Source: Sphingomonadales bacterium
GTDB taxonomy: Bacteria; Pseudomonadota; Alphaproteobacteria; Sphingomonadales; Sphingomonadaceae
Direction: 5' to 3'
Length of the DNA: 24,697 nucleotides
Assembly (NCBI GenBank): GCA_025360285.1
Contig: JANYCM010000099.1
Coordinates: forward strand, 1-24,697
The position numbers and the translations under genes were made by a program. Positions 1 to 6,852 of the stretch are shown piece by piece. Under the pieces are notes generated by a model, which saw only the letters and a list, made by a program, of their open reading frames with translations, ran no database searches and was not told where the DNA came from. How positions within the stretch are numbered: the first letter of the stretch is position 1; each line of letters opens with the position of its first letter.

Positions 1-392
1 GCGGCGCTGTCGGTGACGAACGGCGCGAAATGATAGCTTTGCAGGGTGAAGCCCGGCGCCAGCTGGTGGCTTTCGCCGTGGCGCAGCTCGATGATGTTGT
101 GAAAGCCGATGGCGCGCAGATCCCGGCCGAAGCGTTCATACCGGTCATAGGGGATGATGACCGGCGTGGCGCGATCGAACAGCCGCAGCGAGGGGCCGTG
201 AAAATGGTCCCAGTGCAGATGCGTGAGGTAGATGTAATCGGGCTTCAGGCTGTCGACCAGGGCGCGCGGCACCGGCGGATAATTCCACCACGACCGCCAA
301 TAGGCACTGCCCAGCAGCCACGGGTCACAGACGAGCTGGACGCCATTGGCTTCGACCTTGAGGCCGGCATGGGACAGGATCTGGAAATGCAC
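1..392 (-). CDS. MBL-fold metallo-hydrolase, N-terminal part (gene runs off the window)
   Basis: The reverse strand encodes about 130 residues of a metallo-beta-lactamase fold protein. The metal-binding motif HLHWDH lies at residues 58-63, after a beta-rich N-terminus with the CDPWL stretch (residues 22-26) and a WRSWWNYPP segment. CDPWL-type openings are familiar from UlaG-like and other MBL hydrolases that act on sugar, lipid or phosphodiester substrates; the substrate cannot be told here. The only workable start is GTG at 392, because an in-frame TGA precedes it directly; no clear Shine-Dalgarno is visible. The 3' end lies beyond base 1, so the remaining metal ligands are not seen. A hairpin with a T-rich tail sits just upstream, which suggests it is transcribed separately from the nrdA unit. 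Family assignment is firm, function open. Confidence 0.8.
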   Translation of the reverse strand, partial: MHFQILSHAGLKVEANGVQLVCDPWLLGSAYWRSWWNYPPVPRALVDSLKPDYIYLTHLHWDHFHGPSLRLFDRATPVIIPYDRYERFGRDLRAIGFHNIIELRHGESHQLAPGFTLQSYHFAPFVTDSA

Positions 393-424
393 TCACCGGG
401 CCTTGGGGGGGTTGATGGGGCGGC

Positions 425-486
425 AAAACAATTGGCGCGGGGCCGTGCTGTGCGCGTCGTGGAAGGCGACAGCGCGGCCCCGCGCC
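425..486 (-). terminator. Probable intrinsic terminator after the nrdA / small membrane protein unit
   Basis: Arms at 434-451 and 469-486 are complementary over 18 positions with one mismatch, around a 17-nt loop. Read on the minus strand, the stem is followed by AATTGTTTTG, a T-rich tail. Position and orientation fit transcription ending downstream of the genes at 584-748 and 758-2665. It also lies only about 40 bp before the GTG of the MBL gene. Confidence 0.6.
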
Positions 487-583
487 GCCCGGCCCGGTGT
501 TGCCACCGGCCGGGTACCGGGCCTGGTGGCCCGGGCATGCCCTGCTGACAGGCACGGCATTCCTGAAAGTCTTGCGGCCGGAT

Positions 584-748
584 TCACCCCGAACTGCGCG
601 TCGCCAATCCCAGCACATAATATAGCGCGGCGAGCAAAAGCACGCAGATCAGCAGGGCCACGGCGGCGATTTTCTTCCCCCGCGGCGGCGCGGCCATGAT
701 GATGACCAGTGACACGATTATGCCGACGAGCAGCGAAATCGTGATCAT
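584..748 (-). CDS. Small two-helix membrane protein, 54 aa, unknown function
   Basis: Nine bases after the nrdA stop codon an ATG at 748 opens a 54-residue reading frame ending in TGA at 584-586. The product starts MITISLLVGIIVSLVIIMAA, has a short basic turn PPRGKK (residues 21-26), then a second hydrophobic stretch of about 20 residues ending LYYVLGL, and the tail ATRSSG. This is two membrane helices joined by a positively charged, probably cytoplasmic loop. The codons are GC-rich at the third position as in neighbouring genes. There is no obvious Shine-Dalgarno, so translation would depend on coupling to nrdA. The family is not recognised. The main doubt is whether so short a frame is translated; the hydropathy pattern, codon use and tight spacing support it. 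Confidence 0.5.
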   Translation of the reverse strand: MITISLLVGIIVSLVIIMAAPPRGKKIAAVALLICVLLLAALYYVLGLATRSSG

Positions 749-757
749 GGCGGGACG

Positions 758-2665
758 CTACTGACACGCCAGACACTCATCGTAGTCCCGCATCTCCATC
801 CGCACCACCGGCGCATCGGGGGTATTGTCGGCCTCCACCCCGCCGGCGAAACCGGCGCGCTGGATGCTCATCGAACGCAGATAATAGAGTGATTTGATGC
901 CCAGTTCCCAGGCGCGATAATGGAGCATGAGCAGATCCCATTTCTCGACATCGGCCGGGATGAACAGGTTGAGGCTCTGCGCCTGGTCGATGAACGGCGT
1001 ACGGTCACCGGCGAGTTCGAGCAGCCAGCGCTGGTCGATCTCGAAGGCGGTGCGGAACACGGCCTTTTCCTCGGGCGTGAGGAAATCGAGATGGCCGACC
1101 GACCCCCCCTGTTCGAGGATCGAATTCCACACCGCATCGCTGTTCTTCGATTTCGAAATCAGCAGCTTTTCGAGATAGGGGTTGCGGATCGAAAAACTGC
1201 CCGACAGCGTCTTGTGGGTATAGATGTTGGCCGGGATCGGTTCGACGCACGCCGAGGTGCCGCCGGCGATGATGCTGATGCTCGCGGTTGGCGCAATCGC
1301 CATCTTGCACGAAAAGCGCTCCATGACGCCCATGTCGGCGGCATCGGGGCACGGGCCACGCTCGGCCGCCAGCGCCATCGACGCCTGATCGACCTGGGCG
1401 CGGATGTGCCTGAACATCTTCAGATTCCAGGATTTCGCCATGGCGCCTTCAAAGGCGATGCCGCGCGCCTGGTAGAAACTGTGCAGGCCCATGACGCCCA
1501 GGCCCACCGACCGCTCGCGCTCGGCGGCATATTTGGCGCGCGCCATTTCGGGCTCGGCACGATCGATATAATCCTGAAGGACATTATCGAGAAAGCGCAT
1601 GCAATCCTCGATGAAGCCCGGCTGGTCGTGCCACTGGTCCCAGGTCTCCAGGTTCAGTGATGACAGGCAGCACACCGCCGTCCGGTCGTTGCCCAGATGA
1701 TCGGGGCCGGTGGGGAGCGTGATTTCCGAACACAGGTTCGATGTCGACACTTTCAGCCCCAGGTCGCGCTGGTGCTTGGGCATGGTGCGGTTCACTTCAT
1801 CGACGAAGATGATGTAGGGTTCGCCGGTCGCCAGCCGGGTTTCAACCAGCTTGGTGAACAGCCCGCGGGCATCGACGGACCCGCGCTTTTCGCCGGTCTT
1901 GGGGCTGACCAGGTCGAATTGCGCGCCGTCCCGCACCGCTTCCATGAAGGCATCGGTAACCAGCACGCCGTGGTGCAGGTTCAATGCCTTGCGGTTGAAA
2001 TCGCCCGATGGTTTGCGGATTTCGAGAAACTCCTCGATCTCGGGGTGCGAGACGTCGAGATAGACGGCGGCCGAACCGCGGCGCAGCGAGCCCTGGCTGA
2101 TGGCGAGGGTCAAGGAATCCATCACCCGCACGAACGGGATGATGCCGCTGGTCTTGCCATTGAGGCCGACGGGTTCGCCGATGCCGCGCACCCGGCCCCA
2201 ATAGGTGCCTATGCCGCCGCCACGACTGGCCAGCCAGACATTCTCGTTCCAGGTGTTGACGATGCCATCCAGGCTGTCGGACACCGAATTCAGATAACAG
2301 GAAATCGGCAGGCCGCGCCCGGTTCCGCCGTTCGACAGCACCGGCGTCGCCGGCATGAACCACAATTGTGAGATATGGTCGTACAGCCGCTGGGCATGGC
2401 CGGCATCATCGGCATAGGCGGCGGCGACGCGGGCAAACAGATCCTGATAGCTTTCGCCGGGCAACAGATACCGGTCGTCGAGGGTTTCCCGGCCGAAATC
2501 GGTCAGCAGCGCATCCCGGCTGCGATCGACGGTGATCGGGAATTTCCACGGCATGATCTCGTTGGAGGCGCGCGCCGGTGCCTTGGGCGGCGCCTTGGGT
2601 GCCGGCTTGGCCACAGCCGCCGCCGCATCGCGTTCCAGCGTTTCGCCCACACTGCCCTGGCTCAT
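758..2665 (-). CDS. nrdA: Class I ribonucleoside-diphosphate reductase, large (alpha) subunit
   Basis: Catalyses reduction of ribonucleoside diphosphates to deoxyribonucleotides, with a radical-generating beta subunit not present in this window. Numbered from ATG 2665 (635 aa): the active-site redox cysteine pair is C123 (LPISCYLN) and C332 (AVCCLS); NLCSE at 310-314 gives the thiyl Cys312 with Asn310 and Glu314; the radical-transfer tyrosine pair is 594-595 (SLYYLRS); the C-terminal redox pair is CLACQ. The N-terminus is a short Ala/Pro/Lys-rich stretch running straight into MPWKFP, with no room for the roughly 90-residue ATP-cone of E. coli NrdA. ATG 2665 is preferred because GAGGA lies four bases before it; ATG 2668, GTG 2695, ATG 2710 and ATG 2737 are alternatives. 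A small membrane protein follows directly. The transcript probably begins in the divergent region shared with the fumarase gene. Confidence 0.93.
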   Translation of the reverse strand: MSQGSVGETLERDAAAAVAKPAPKAPPKAPARASNEIMPWKFPITVDRSRDALLTDFGRETLDDRYLLPGESYQDLFARVAAAYADDAGHAQRLYDHISQLWFMPATPVLSNGGTGRGLPISCYLNSVSDSLDGIVNTWNENVWLASRGGGIGTYWGRVRGIGEPVGLNGKTSGIIPFVRVMDSLTLAISQGSLRRGSAAVYLDVSHPEIEEFLEIRKPSGDFNRKALNLHHGVLVTDAFMEAVRDGAQFDLVSPKTGEKRGSVDARGLFTKLVETRLATGEPYIIFVDEVNRTMPKHQRDLGLKVSTSNLCSEITLPTGPDHLGNDRTAVCCLSSLNLETWDQWHDQPGFIEDCMRFLDNVLQDYIDRAEPEMARAKYAAERERSVGLGVMGLHSFYQARGIAFEGAMAKSWNLKMFRHIRAQVDQASMALAAERGPCPDAADMGVMERFSCKMAIAPTASISIIAGGTSACVEPIPANIYTHKTLSGSFSIRNPYLEKLLISKSKNSDAVWNSILEQGGSVGHLDFLTPEEKAVFRTAFEIDQRWLLELAGDRTPFIDQAQSLNLFIPADVEKWDLLMLHYRAWELGIKSLYYLRSMSIQRAGFAGGVEADNTPDAPVVRMEMRDYDECLACQ

Positions 2666-2761
2666 CATGTCCTCACTCGCCCGAAACTCGCTCACCGTCG
2701 TAACTCCCATGGTAGGACGAGAACAAACAGGGGTCACGTGCCGATTTCGCTGTGGCCAGCG

Positions 2762-2779
2762 TTATCCCCGATTTCCACA
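2762..2779 (-). promoter_or_regulatory. Two adjacent DnaA-box-like 9-mers upstream of nrdA
   Basis: On the minus strand TGTGGAAAT and CGGGGATAA lie end to end; each matches the DnaA box TGTGGATAA at 7 of 9 positions and both point the same way, about 100 bp before the nrdA start. DnaA is a known regulator of nrdAB in E. coli. With two mismatches each, the similarity may be chance. Confidence 0.25.
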
Positions 2780-2815
2780 GCCGGTATTGCCCGGCGTCTG
2801 CCCTCCCGCGTCCGT

Positions 2816-2841
2816 CGCCACCACATGCTGTGTGGTTGGCG
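2816..2841. repeat. Imperfect inverted repeat in the nrdA/fumarase divergent region
   Basis: Left arm CGCCACCACA and right arm TGTGGTTGGCG pair over ten positions with a single bulged base, separated by TGCTG. It could be a regulator binding site for either gene; no known consensus was recognised. Confidence 0.4.
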
Positions 2842-3033
2842 TCGTCTCCGGGCTACAGATTGTGCCTATCCTGGCCGTTAAGGCAAGCGGCGTTTATGTC
2901 GCCCCTTGCAAAAATATTTTCGAAAACAGCCCGAAATGCCCCTTGCGCCTGGCAGCGACACGATGCTGTGGACCCGCCGCCGCGCCCCGGCTATCCGGGC
3001 GCAATCACACCCAGAACAGCAGGATTCCGCGCC

Positions 3034-4554
3034 ATGACTTTGATCAGACAGGAAGATGTCATCGAATCGGTCGCCGATGCCCTGCAATATATCAGCTATT
3101 TTCACCCCATGGATTACATCCGCGCCCTGGGCCGCGCCTATGAGGCGGAGCAAGGCCCGGCGGCGAAAGACGCGATCGCGCAGATTCTGACCAACAGCCG
3201 CATGTGCGCCGAAGGCCATCGGCCGATCTGCCAGGATACCGGCATCGTCGTGGCGTTCGTGAAAGTCGGTATGAATATCCGCTGGCAAGCGACTTTAACG
3301 CTTGAAGAAATGATCAACGAAGGCGTGCGCCGCGCCTATCTCAATCCCGAAAATCGCCTGCGTGCCTCCATCGTCGCCGACCCGGCCTTTGGCCGCACCA
3401 ACACCCGTGACAACACCCCGGCCATCACCCACGTCCAGCTGGTGCCGGGCGATACGCTGGAGATCACCGTCGCCGCCAAGGGCGGCGGCAGCGAGAACAA
3501 GTCGAAATTCGCCATGCTCAACCCCAGCGACTCGATCCGCGATTGGGTGGTCAGCACCGTGCCGTTGATGGGCGCCGGCTGGTGCCCGCCCGGGATGCTC
3601 GGCATCGGCATCGGCGGCACGGCGGAAAAGGCCATGCTGCTTGCCAAGGAATCGCTGATGCTGCCGATCGACATGGCGGAACTTAAGGCGCGCGGGCCAA
3701 GCAGCAAAATCGAGGAATTGCGCATCGAACTTTACGACGCCGTCAATGATCTCGGCATCGGCGCCCAGGGCCTGGGCGGGCTGTCCACCATTCTCGATGT
3801 GAAGATCCTCGACACGCCGACCCATGCCGCGTCGAAACCCATCGCCATGATCCCCAATTGCGCTGCCACCCGCCATGCGCATTTTGTGCTCGATGGCAGC
3901 GGCCCGGCCTATCTGGAACCGCCGAAACTCGCCGATTGGCCCAAGGTTGACTGGAAGCCGTCCAAGGAAGCGATCCCCGTCGATCTCGACTCGCTGACCC
4001 CGGCGATCGTCGCGTCCTGGAAGCCCGGTGACCGGCTGCTGCTCAACGGCAAGATGCTCACCGGCCGCGATGCCGCGCACAAGCGGATGACCGACATGCT
4101 GGCGCGCGGCGAAGCCCTGCCGGTCGATTTCACCAACCGCGTCATCTATTATGTCGGCCCGGTCGATCCCGTCCGCGATGAAGTCGTCGGCCCCGCCGGC
4201 CCCACAACCGCGACGCGCATGGACAAGTTCACCGAGGAGATGCTGGCCAAAACCGGGCTGATCGCCATGGTCGGCAAGGCCGAACGCGGCCCGGCGGGGA
4301 TCGCCGCCATCAAGAAGCACCAGGCTGCCTATCTGATGGCGGTCGGCGGGGCGGCGTATCTGGTGTCAAAGGCGATCAAGGCGTCGCGGGTGCTGGCCTT
4401 TGAGGACCTCGGCATGGAAGCGATCTACGAATTCACCGTCGAGAACATGCCGGTGACGGTGGCGGTGGATGCGACGGGCGAGTCGGTCCATGCGACCGGG
4501 CCGCTGGTGTGGCGGGAAAAGATTGCCAAGATGAAGGCGCTGGAGGGGGTGTGA
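3034..4554 (+). CDS. fumA: Fumarate hydratase class I, iron-sulfur, single chain
   Basis: Interconverts fumarate and (S)-malate in the TCA cycle, cytoplasmic. The 506-residue product is the fused alpha/beta form of the 4Fe-4S hydro-lyase family. The three expected cluster cysteines are visible: C66 in RPICQDTG, C184 in AGWCPPG and C276 in PNCAATR. The N-terminal catalytic domain carries GGGSENKSKFAMLNP (150-164) and the C-terminal beta domain contains the GPTTATRMDKF stretch. ATG 3034 is chosen because AGGA lies nine bases upstream and homology-like sequence begins there; the same frame is open further upstream but looks non-coding. The gene stands alone, divergent from nrdA, and ends before a GC-rich hairpin. 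Tartrate dehydratase is a family relative, but the single-chain layout and motifs favour fumarase. The product is expected to be oxygen-sensitive. Confidence 0.93.
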   Translation: MTLIRQEDVIESVADALQYISYFHPMDYIRALGRAYEAEQGPAAKDAIAQILTNSRMCAEGHRPICQDTGIVVAFVKVGMNIRWQATLTLEEMINEGVRRAYLNPENRLRASIVADPAFGRTNTRDNTPAITHVQLVPGDTLEITVAAKGGGSENKSKFAMLNPSDSIRDWVVSTVPLMGAGWCPPGMLGIGIGGTAEKAMLLAKESLMLPIDMAELKARGPSSKIEELRIELYDAVNDLGIGAQGLGGLSTILDVKILDTPTHAASKPIAMIPNCAATRHAHFVLDGSGPAYLEPPKLADWPKVDWKPSKEAIPVDLDSLTPAIVASWKPGDRLLLNGKMLTGRDAAHKRMTDMLARGEALPVDFTNRVIYYVGPVDPVRDEVVGPAGPTTATRMDKFTEEMLAKTGLIAMVGKAERGPAGIAAIKKHQAAYLMAVGGAAYLVSKAIKASRVLAFEDLGMEAIYEFTVENMPVTVAVDATGESVHATGPLVWREKIAKMKALEGV

Positions 4555-4648
4555 AGCCAAGCTCTCCCAATACCAGCGAGCCGACGGTGACCGAATAACC
4601 ACGCCAAAATACCAACTTGCTGTAATTTCGATTTAACTGAACAAACAA

Positions 4649-4697
4649 CTCCCTCCCCGTTGACGCTTAGCGTCGCCTAACGGCTGCGGGGAGGGAG
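4649..4697. terminator. GC-rich hairpin between convergent genes, probable bidirectional terminator or REP-like element
   Basis: Arms CTCCCTCCCCG (4649-4659) and CGGGGAGGGAG (4687-4697) are perfectly complementary over 11 bp. The interior holds a second small stem GACGC-TTA-GCGTC and a CCGTT/AACGG pairing, so the DNA could form a branched cruciform. It lies between the convergent fumarase and NDUFS4-like genes. Similar CTCCCTCCCC hairpins are, from memory, frequent in sphingomonad intergenic regions, so it may be a dispersed repeat. No clear T-run follows either arm. Confidence 0.55.
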
Positions 4698-4725
4698 GGG
4701 TTCATCATACCAACCGCCTCAAAAC

Positions 4726-5004
4726 CTAGCGGAAATTATCCGCATAGGCCTGCAACTTCAGCGTCCGTGGCCCCAGCGGGATGATCTCCACCGTCAGGCC
4801 GTGCGCCGCCGCATAGGCCAGCGCCGCTTCGCGATCGGGGAATTTCAATTGCACCTGGGTCGTGGTTGCCCCCGACCCCGGCCAGCCCATCAACGGGTCG
4901 GCGCGCTGGGCCTCCTCACGTTCGAATTCGAGCAGCCACTCACCCATATGGGCGCGGCCCGATTGCATGGCATTTTTGGGGCGCTGATACAGGCGGGCGA
5001 ACAT
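4726..5004 (-). CDS. NDUFS4-like respiratory complex I accessory subunit
   Basis: The 92-residue product begins MFARLYQRPKNAMQSGRA and contains WLLEFE, DPLMGWPGSG and a later KFPDREAALAYAAAHG segment. This is the pattern of the ETC complex I subunit family (NDUFS4 / 18-kDa / AQDQ subunit), found in mitochondria and alphaproteobacteria, where it binds at the NADH-oxidising arm and stabilises the assembled enzyme. The length is typical of the bacterial form, which lacks the mitochondrial presequence. ATG 5004 matches the usual family start; longer readings of the frame upstream do not look like protein. No nuo gene lies nearby, which is normal for this subunit. It is divergent from the ABM-fold gene. 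Confidence 0.88.
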   Translation of the reverse strand: MFARLYQRPKNAMQSGRAHMGEWLLEFEREEAQRADPLMGWPGSGATTTQVQLKFPDREAALAYAAAHGLTVEIIPLGPRTLKLQAYADNFR

Positions 5005-5106
5005 GGCATCGTCATCGCCGAAAGCTAGCGGCGGTGCAAGCCAGCGCAGCTTTCGCCCACGCGCGCCTGCCGCTATGCCGCCATCATGCCCGCACAGGAA
5101 TGCCCC

Positions 5107-5406
5107 ATGCTGCTCATTACCGGCACCATCCGCCTGCCGACGGCGAGGCTTGCCGACGCCCGGCCTGCAATGCTGGCGATGATCGCCGCCAGCCGCGCCG
5201 AAGCCGGCTGCATGGCCTATGCCTATGCCGAGGATGTCGCCGACGCCGGGCTGATCCGCATCCATGAACTCTGGGCGGATCGCGACGCGCTGGCAGCGCA
5301 TTTTCAATCGGCGCATATCGCTGTGTGGCGGGCGCAGTGGCCGGTGCTGGGGATCACCGATCGCAATTTGCGGCTTTACGAAGTGGGCGACGGCGAAGCG
5401 ATTTAG
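5107..5406 (+). CDS. ABM-fold (antibiotic biosynthesis monooxygenase family) protein, possible quinol monooxygenase
   Basis: A 99-residue single-domain protein. Recognisable elements are a first strand LLITGTIRL, the helix with ARPAMLAMIAASRAEAGCMAYAYAED, the strand LIRIHELWADRDALAAHFQSAH and a closing LRLYEVGD. The spacing of Glu-Leu-Trp and the downstream ALAAHFQSAH is typical of the dimeric alpha/beta-barrel ABM family, which includes the quinol monooxygenase YgiN and many small cofactor-free oxygenases. The substrate cannot be inferred. ATG 5107 is preferred because AGGAA (5096-5100) lies six bases upstream; ATG 5086 would add seven residues. Its stop is four bases from the stop of the convergent prenyl synthase gene, so no separate terminator fits between them. 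Confidence 0.8.
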   Translation: MLLITGTIRLPTARLADARPAMLAMIAASRAEAGCMAYAYAEDVADAGLIRIHELWADRDALAAHFQSAHIAVWRAQWPVLGITDRNLRLYEVGDGEAI

Positions 5407-5409
5407 AGG

Positions 5410-6423
5410 CTAATACGCCCTCGCGATCGCAAATTCCACCGTCTCGGTCAGCGCCTGCCGGGCCGGGCCGTTCGGGAAGCCGGCCAGCGCATCGATCGCC
5501 CGCGCCCCATAATGCCGCGCCCGTGCCAGCGTGTCGGCGACGGCGTTGGTCCGCGCCAGGATCGCGCTCGCCTGCGCCAGTTCGGCATCGCCCGCCGCCC
5601 GCCCGGTCATCGCGGCGCGCCAGAAATCGCGCTCCGGTTCGGTGCCGCGGGCATAGGCCAGGATCACCGGCAGGGTGATCTTGCCGTCGCGGAAGTCATC
5701 GCCAACGTCCTTGCCCATCGTATCGGCGTCGGAGACATAATCGATGGCATCATCAACCAACTGGAACGCGATGCCCAGGTTGCGGCCATAGGCCTCCAGC
5801 GCGGCCTCCACCGCCGCATCGCGTTCAGCGACGATCGCAGCGATCTGGCAGGCCGCCGAAAACAGCGCCGCCGTCTTCGCCGTGATGATCTCCATATAGC
5901 GGTCTTCGCTGGTCTCCACGTCGCGCTGCGCCGTCAATTGCGCCACTTCGCCTTCGGCAATCACCGCCGCCGCATGGCTGAGAATTTTCAGCACGCGCAG
6001 CGAGCCATCCTCGACCATCAATTCGAACGACCGGCTGAACAGGAAATCCCCGACCAGCACGCTGGCCGGATTGCCCCACAGCCGGTTGGCGGTGGCCTTG
6101 CCGCGCCGCAAGCCCGAGGCATCGACGACATCATCATGCAGCAGGGTGGCGGTGTGGATGAACTCCACCGCTGCCGCCAGCTTGTAATGCCGCGCGCCGC
6201 CATATTCGAGCAGCGCGGCACAGCCCAAAGTCAGCATCGGCCGCAGCCGCTTGCCGCCGCCGGCGATAAGATGCCCGGCGAGTTGCGGGATCAGCGCCAC
6301 CGGCGATTGCATGCGATCGATGATGACATGGTTGACCGCCGTCAGCCCTGGCCCAGTCAGCGCCACCAGGCCGGCGATCGACGGGGCGCTGCGTTTGCGC
6401 ATGGGATGGACTGTGGCTGACAC
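5410..6423 (-). CDS. ispB: Long-chain all-trans polyprenyl diphosphate synthase (octaprenyl/decaprenyl type)
   Basis: Makes the isoprenoid tail of ubiquinone by adding isopentenyl diphosphate units. About 337 residues, normal for the family. The first Asp-rich motif is LLHDDVVD (near residues 95-102) and the second is LVDDAIDY (near 223-230); GGGKRLRP lies near residues 56-63. The residues four and five positions before the first Asp-rich motif are Thr and Ala, the small side chains expected of enzymes making long (C40-C50) products. Start choice is uncertain: GTG 6423 gives VSATVHPM, which resembles what I recall of related proteins; TTG 6426 and ATG 6402 are alternatives and none has a strong Shine-Dalgarno. 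It is divergent from the chorismate mutase gene across about 97 bp containing a small dyad. Confidence 0.9.
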   Translation of the reverse strand: MSATVHPMRKRSAPSIAGLVALTGPGLTAVNHVIIDRMQSPVALIPQLAGHLIAGGGKRLRPMLTLGCAALLEYGGARHYKLAAAVEFIHTATLLHDDVVDASGLRRGKATANRLWGNPASVLVGDFLFSRSFELMVEDGSLRVLKILSHAAAVIAEGEVAQLTAQRDVETSEDRYMEIITAKTAALFSAACQIAAIVAERDAAVEAALEAYGRNLGIAFQLVDDAIDYVSDADTMGKDVGDDFRDGKITLPVILAYARGTEPERDFWRAAMTGRAAGDAELAQASAILARTNAVADTLARARHYGARAIDALAGFPNGPARQALTETVEFAIARAY

Positions 6424-6453
6424 CAACTTTGTCTTAATCGCTCACCCCGATCA

Positions 6454-6472
6454 TGCAAGCCTTGCGCTTGCA
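6454..6472. repeat. Perfect 7-bp dyad between ispB and the chorismate mutase gene
   Basis: TGCAAGC-CTTGC-GCTTGCA lies in the short divergent intergenic region, 31 bp from the GTG of one gene and 48 bp from the ATG of the other. It is well placed for an operator, but no regulator can be named. Confidence 0.35.
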
Positions 6473-6520
6473 CCCGCGCGCATCCGCCGCAAAGGTGGCG
6501 GCGGAACCGGAGAGTCAAAG

Positions 6521-6802
6521 ATGCCCGACGAAATCTTGAGCGGCTACCGCGACAGTATCGACAATATCGATGCGGCGCTGGTGTTCCTGCTCGCCGAACG
6601 CTTCAAGATCACCCAGGCCGTCGGCCGTCACAAGGCGGTGAGCGGCATGCCGGCCGCCGATCCGGGGCGTGAGGCAGCGCAGGTGGCGCGACTGCGCAGC
6701 CTCGCCGAAACCGCCAAGCTCGATCCGGAATTCAGCGAAAAATTCCTGCGCTTCATCATCGATGAGGTGATTCGCCACCACCAGAGCGCCGCCAAGGCTT
6801 GA
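6521..6802 (+). CDS. Chorismate mutase, AroQ class (monofunctional)
   Basis: Converts chorismate to prephenate on the route to phenylalanine and tyrosine. The 93-residue all-helical product carries the AroQ pattern: an Arg near residue 10 in GYRDSIDNID, ERFKIT with the second Arg, VGRHKA with the key Lys, and the DPGREAAQ segment supplying Asp-Arg-Glu equivalents of E. coli residues 48, 51 and 52. The C-terminal helix ends FLRFIIDEVIRHHQ. There is no fused prephenate dehydratase or dehydrogenase. ATG 6521 has GGAGAG about seven bases upstream; the frame is open further 5' but that part overlaps ispB and looks non-coding. No signal peptide is present, so the enzyme is cytoplasmic. Confidence 0.88.
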   Translation: MPDEILSGYRDSIDNIDAALVFLLAERFKITQAVGRHKAVSGMPAADPGREAAQVARLRSLAETAKLDPEFSEKFLRFIIDEVIRHHQSAAKA

Positions 6803-6852
6803 CGCCTGCCGGATCGGCTTTAAAATTATTAATGCTCGCGGGGGGAACAGTG

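Larger units (their letters stand above)
2666..3033. promoter_or_regulatory. Divergent control region between nrdA and the fumarase gene
   Basis: These 368 bp hold no convincing gene; the open frame toward fumarase has no Shine-Dalgarno or conserved sequence before ATG 3034. Visible elements are two adjacent DnaA-box-like 9-mers and a bulged inverted repeat (listed separately), plus an AT-rich patch near 2909-2930 with runs of A and T. On the minus strand, TTGCCT followed 17 bases later by ACAATC (about 2851-2879) is a possible nrdA promoter. These assignments are tentative. Confidence 0.4.

Noticed and set aside
393..776. Open frame on the minus strand spanning the nrdA 3' flank
   Set aside because: The translation is Arg/His/Ala-rich shadow sequence, crosses the likely terminator hairpin and conflicts with the better-supported 54-aa frame.
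2752..3033. N-terminal extension of fumarase in the same frame
   Set aside because: Low-complexity, Pro/Arg/Ser-rich translation; the family-typical start and the Shine-Dalgarno are at ATG 3034.
3295..4320. Long minus-strand open frame opposite fumarase
   Set aside because: Antisense shadow of a strongly conserved enzyme gene; the composition is not protein-like.
5005..5316. Upstream extension of the NDUFS4-like frame
   Set aside because: It overlaps the ABM-fold gene on the opposite strand and does not look like protein; the family starts at the MFARLYQ segment.
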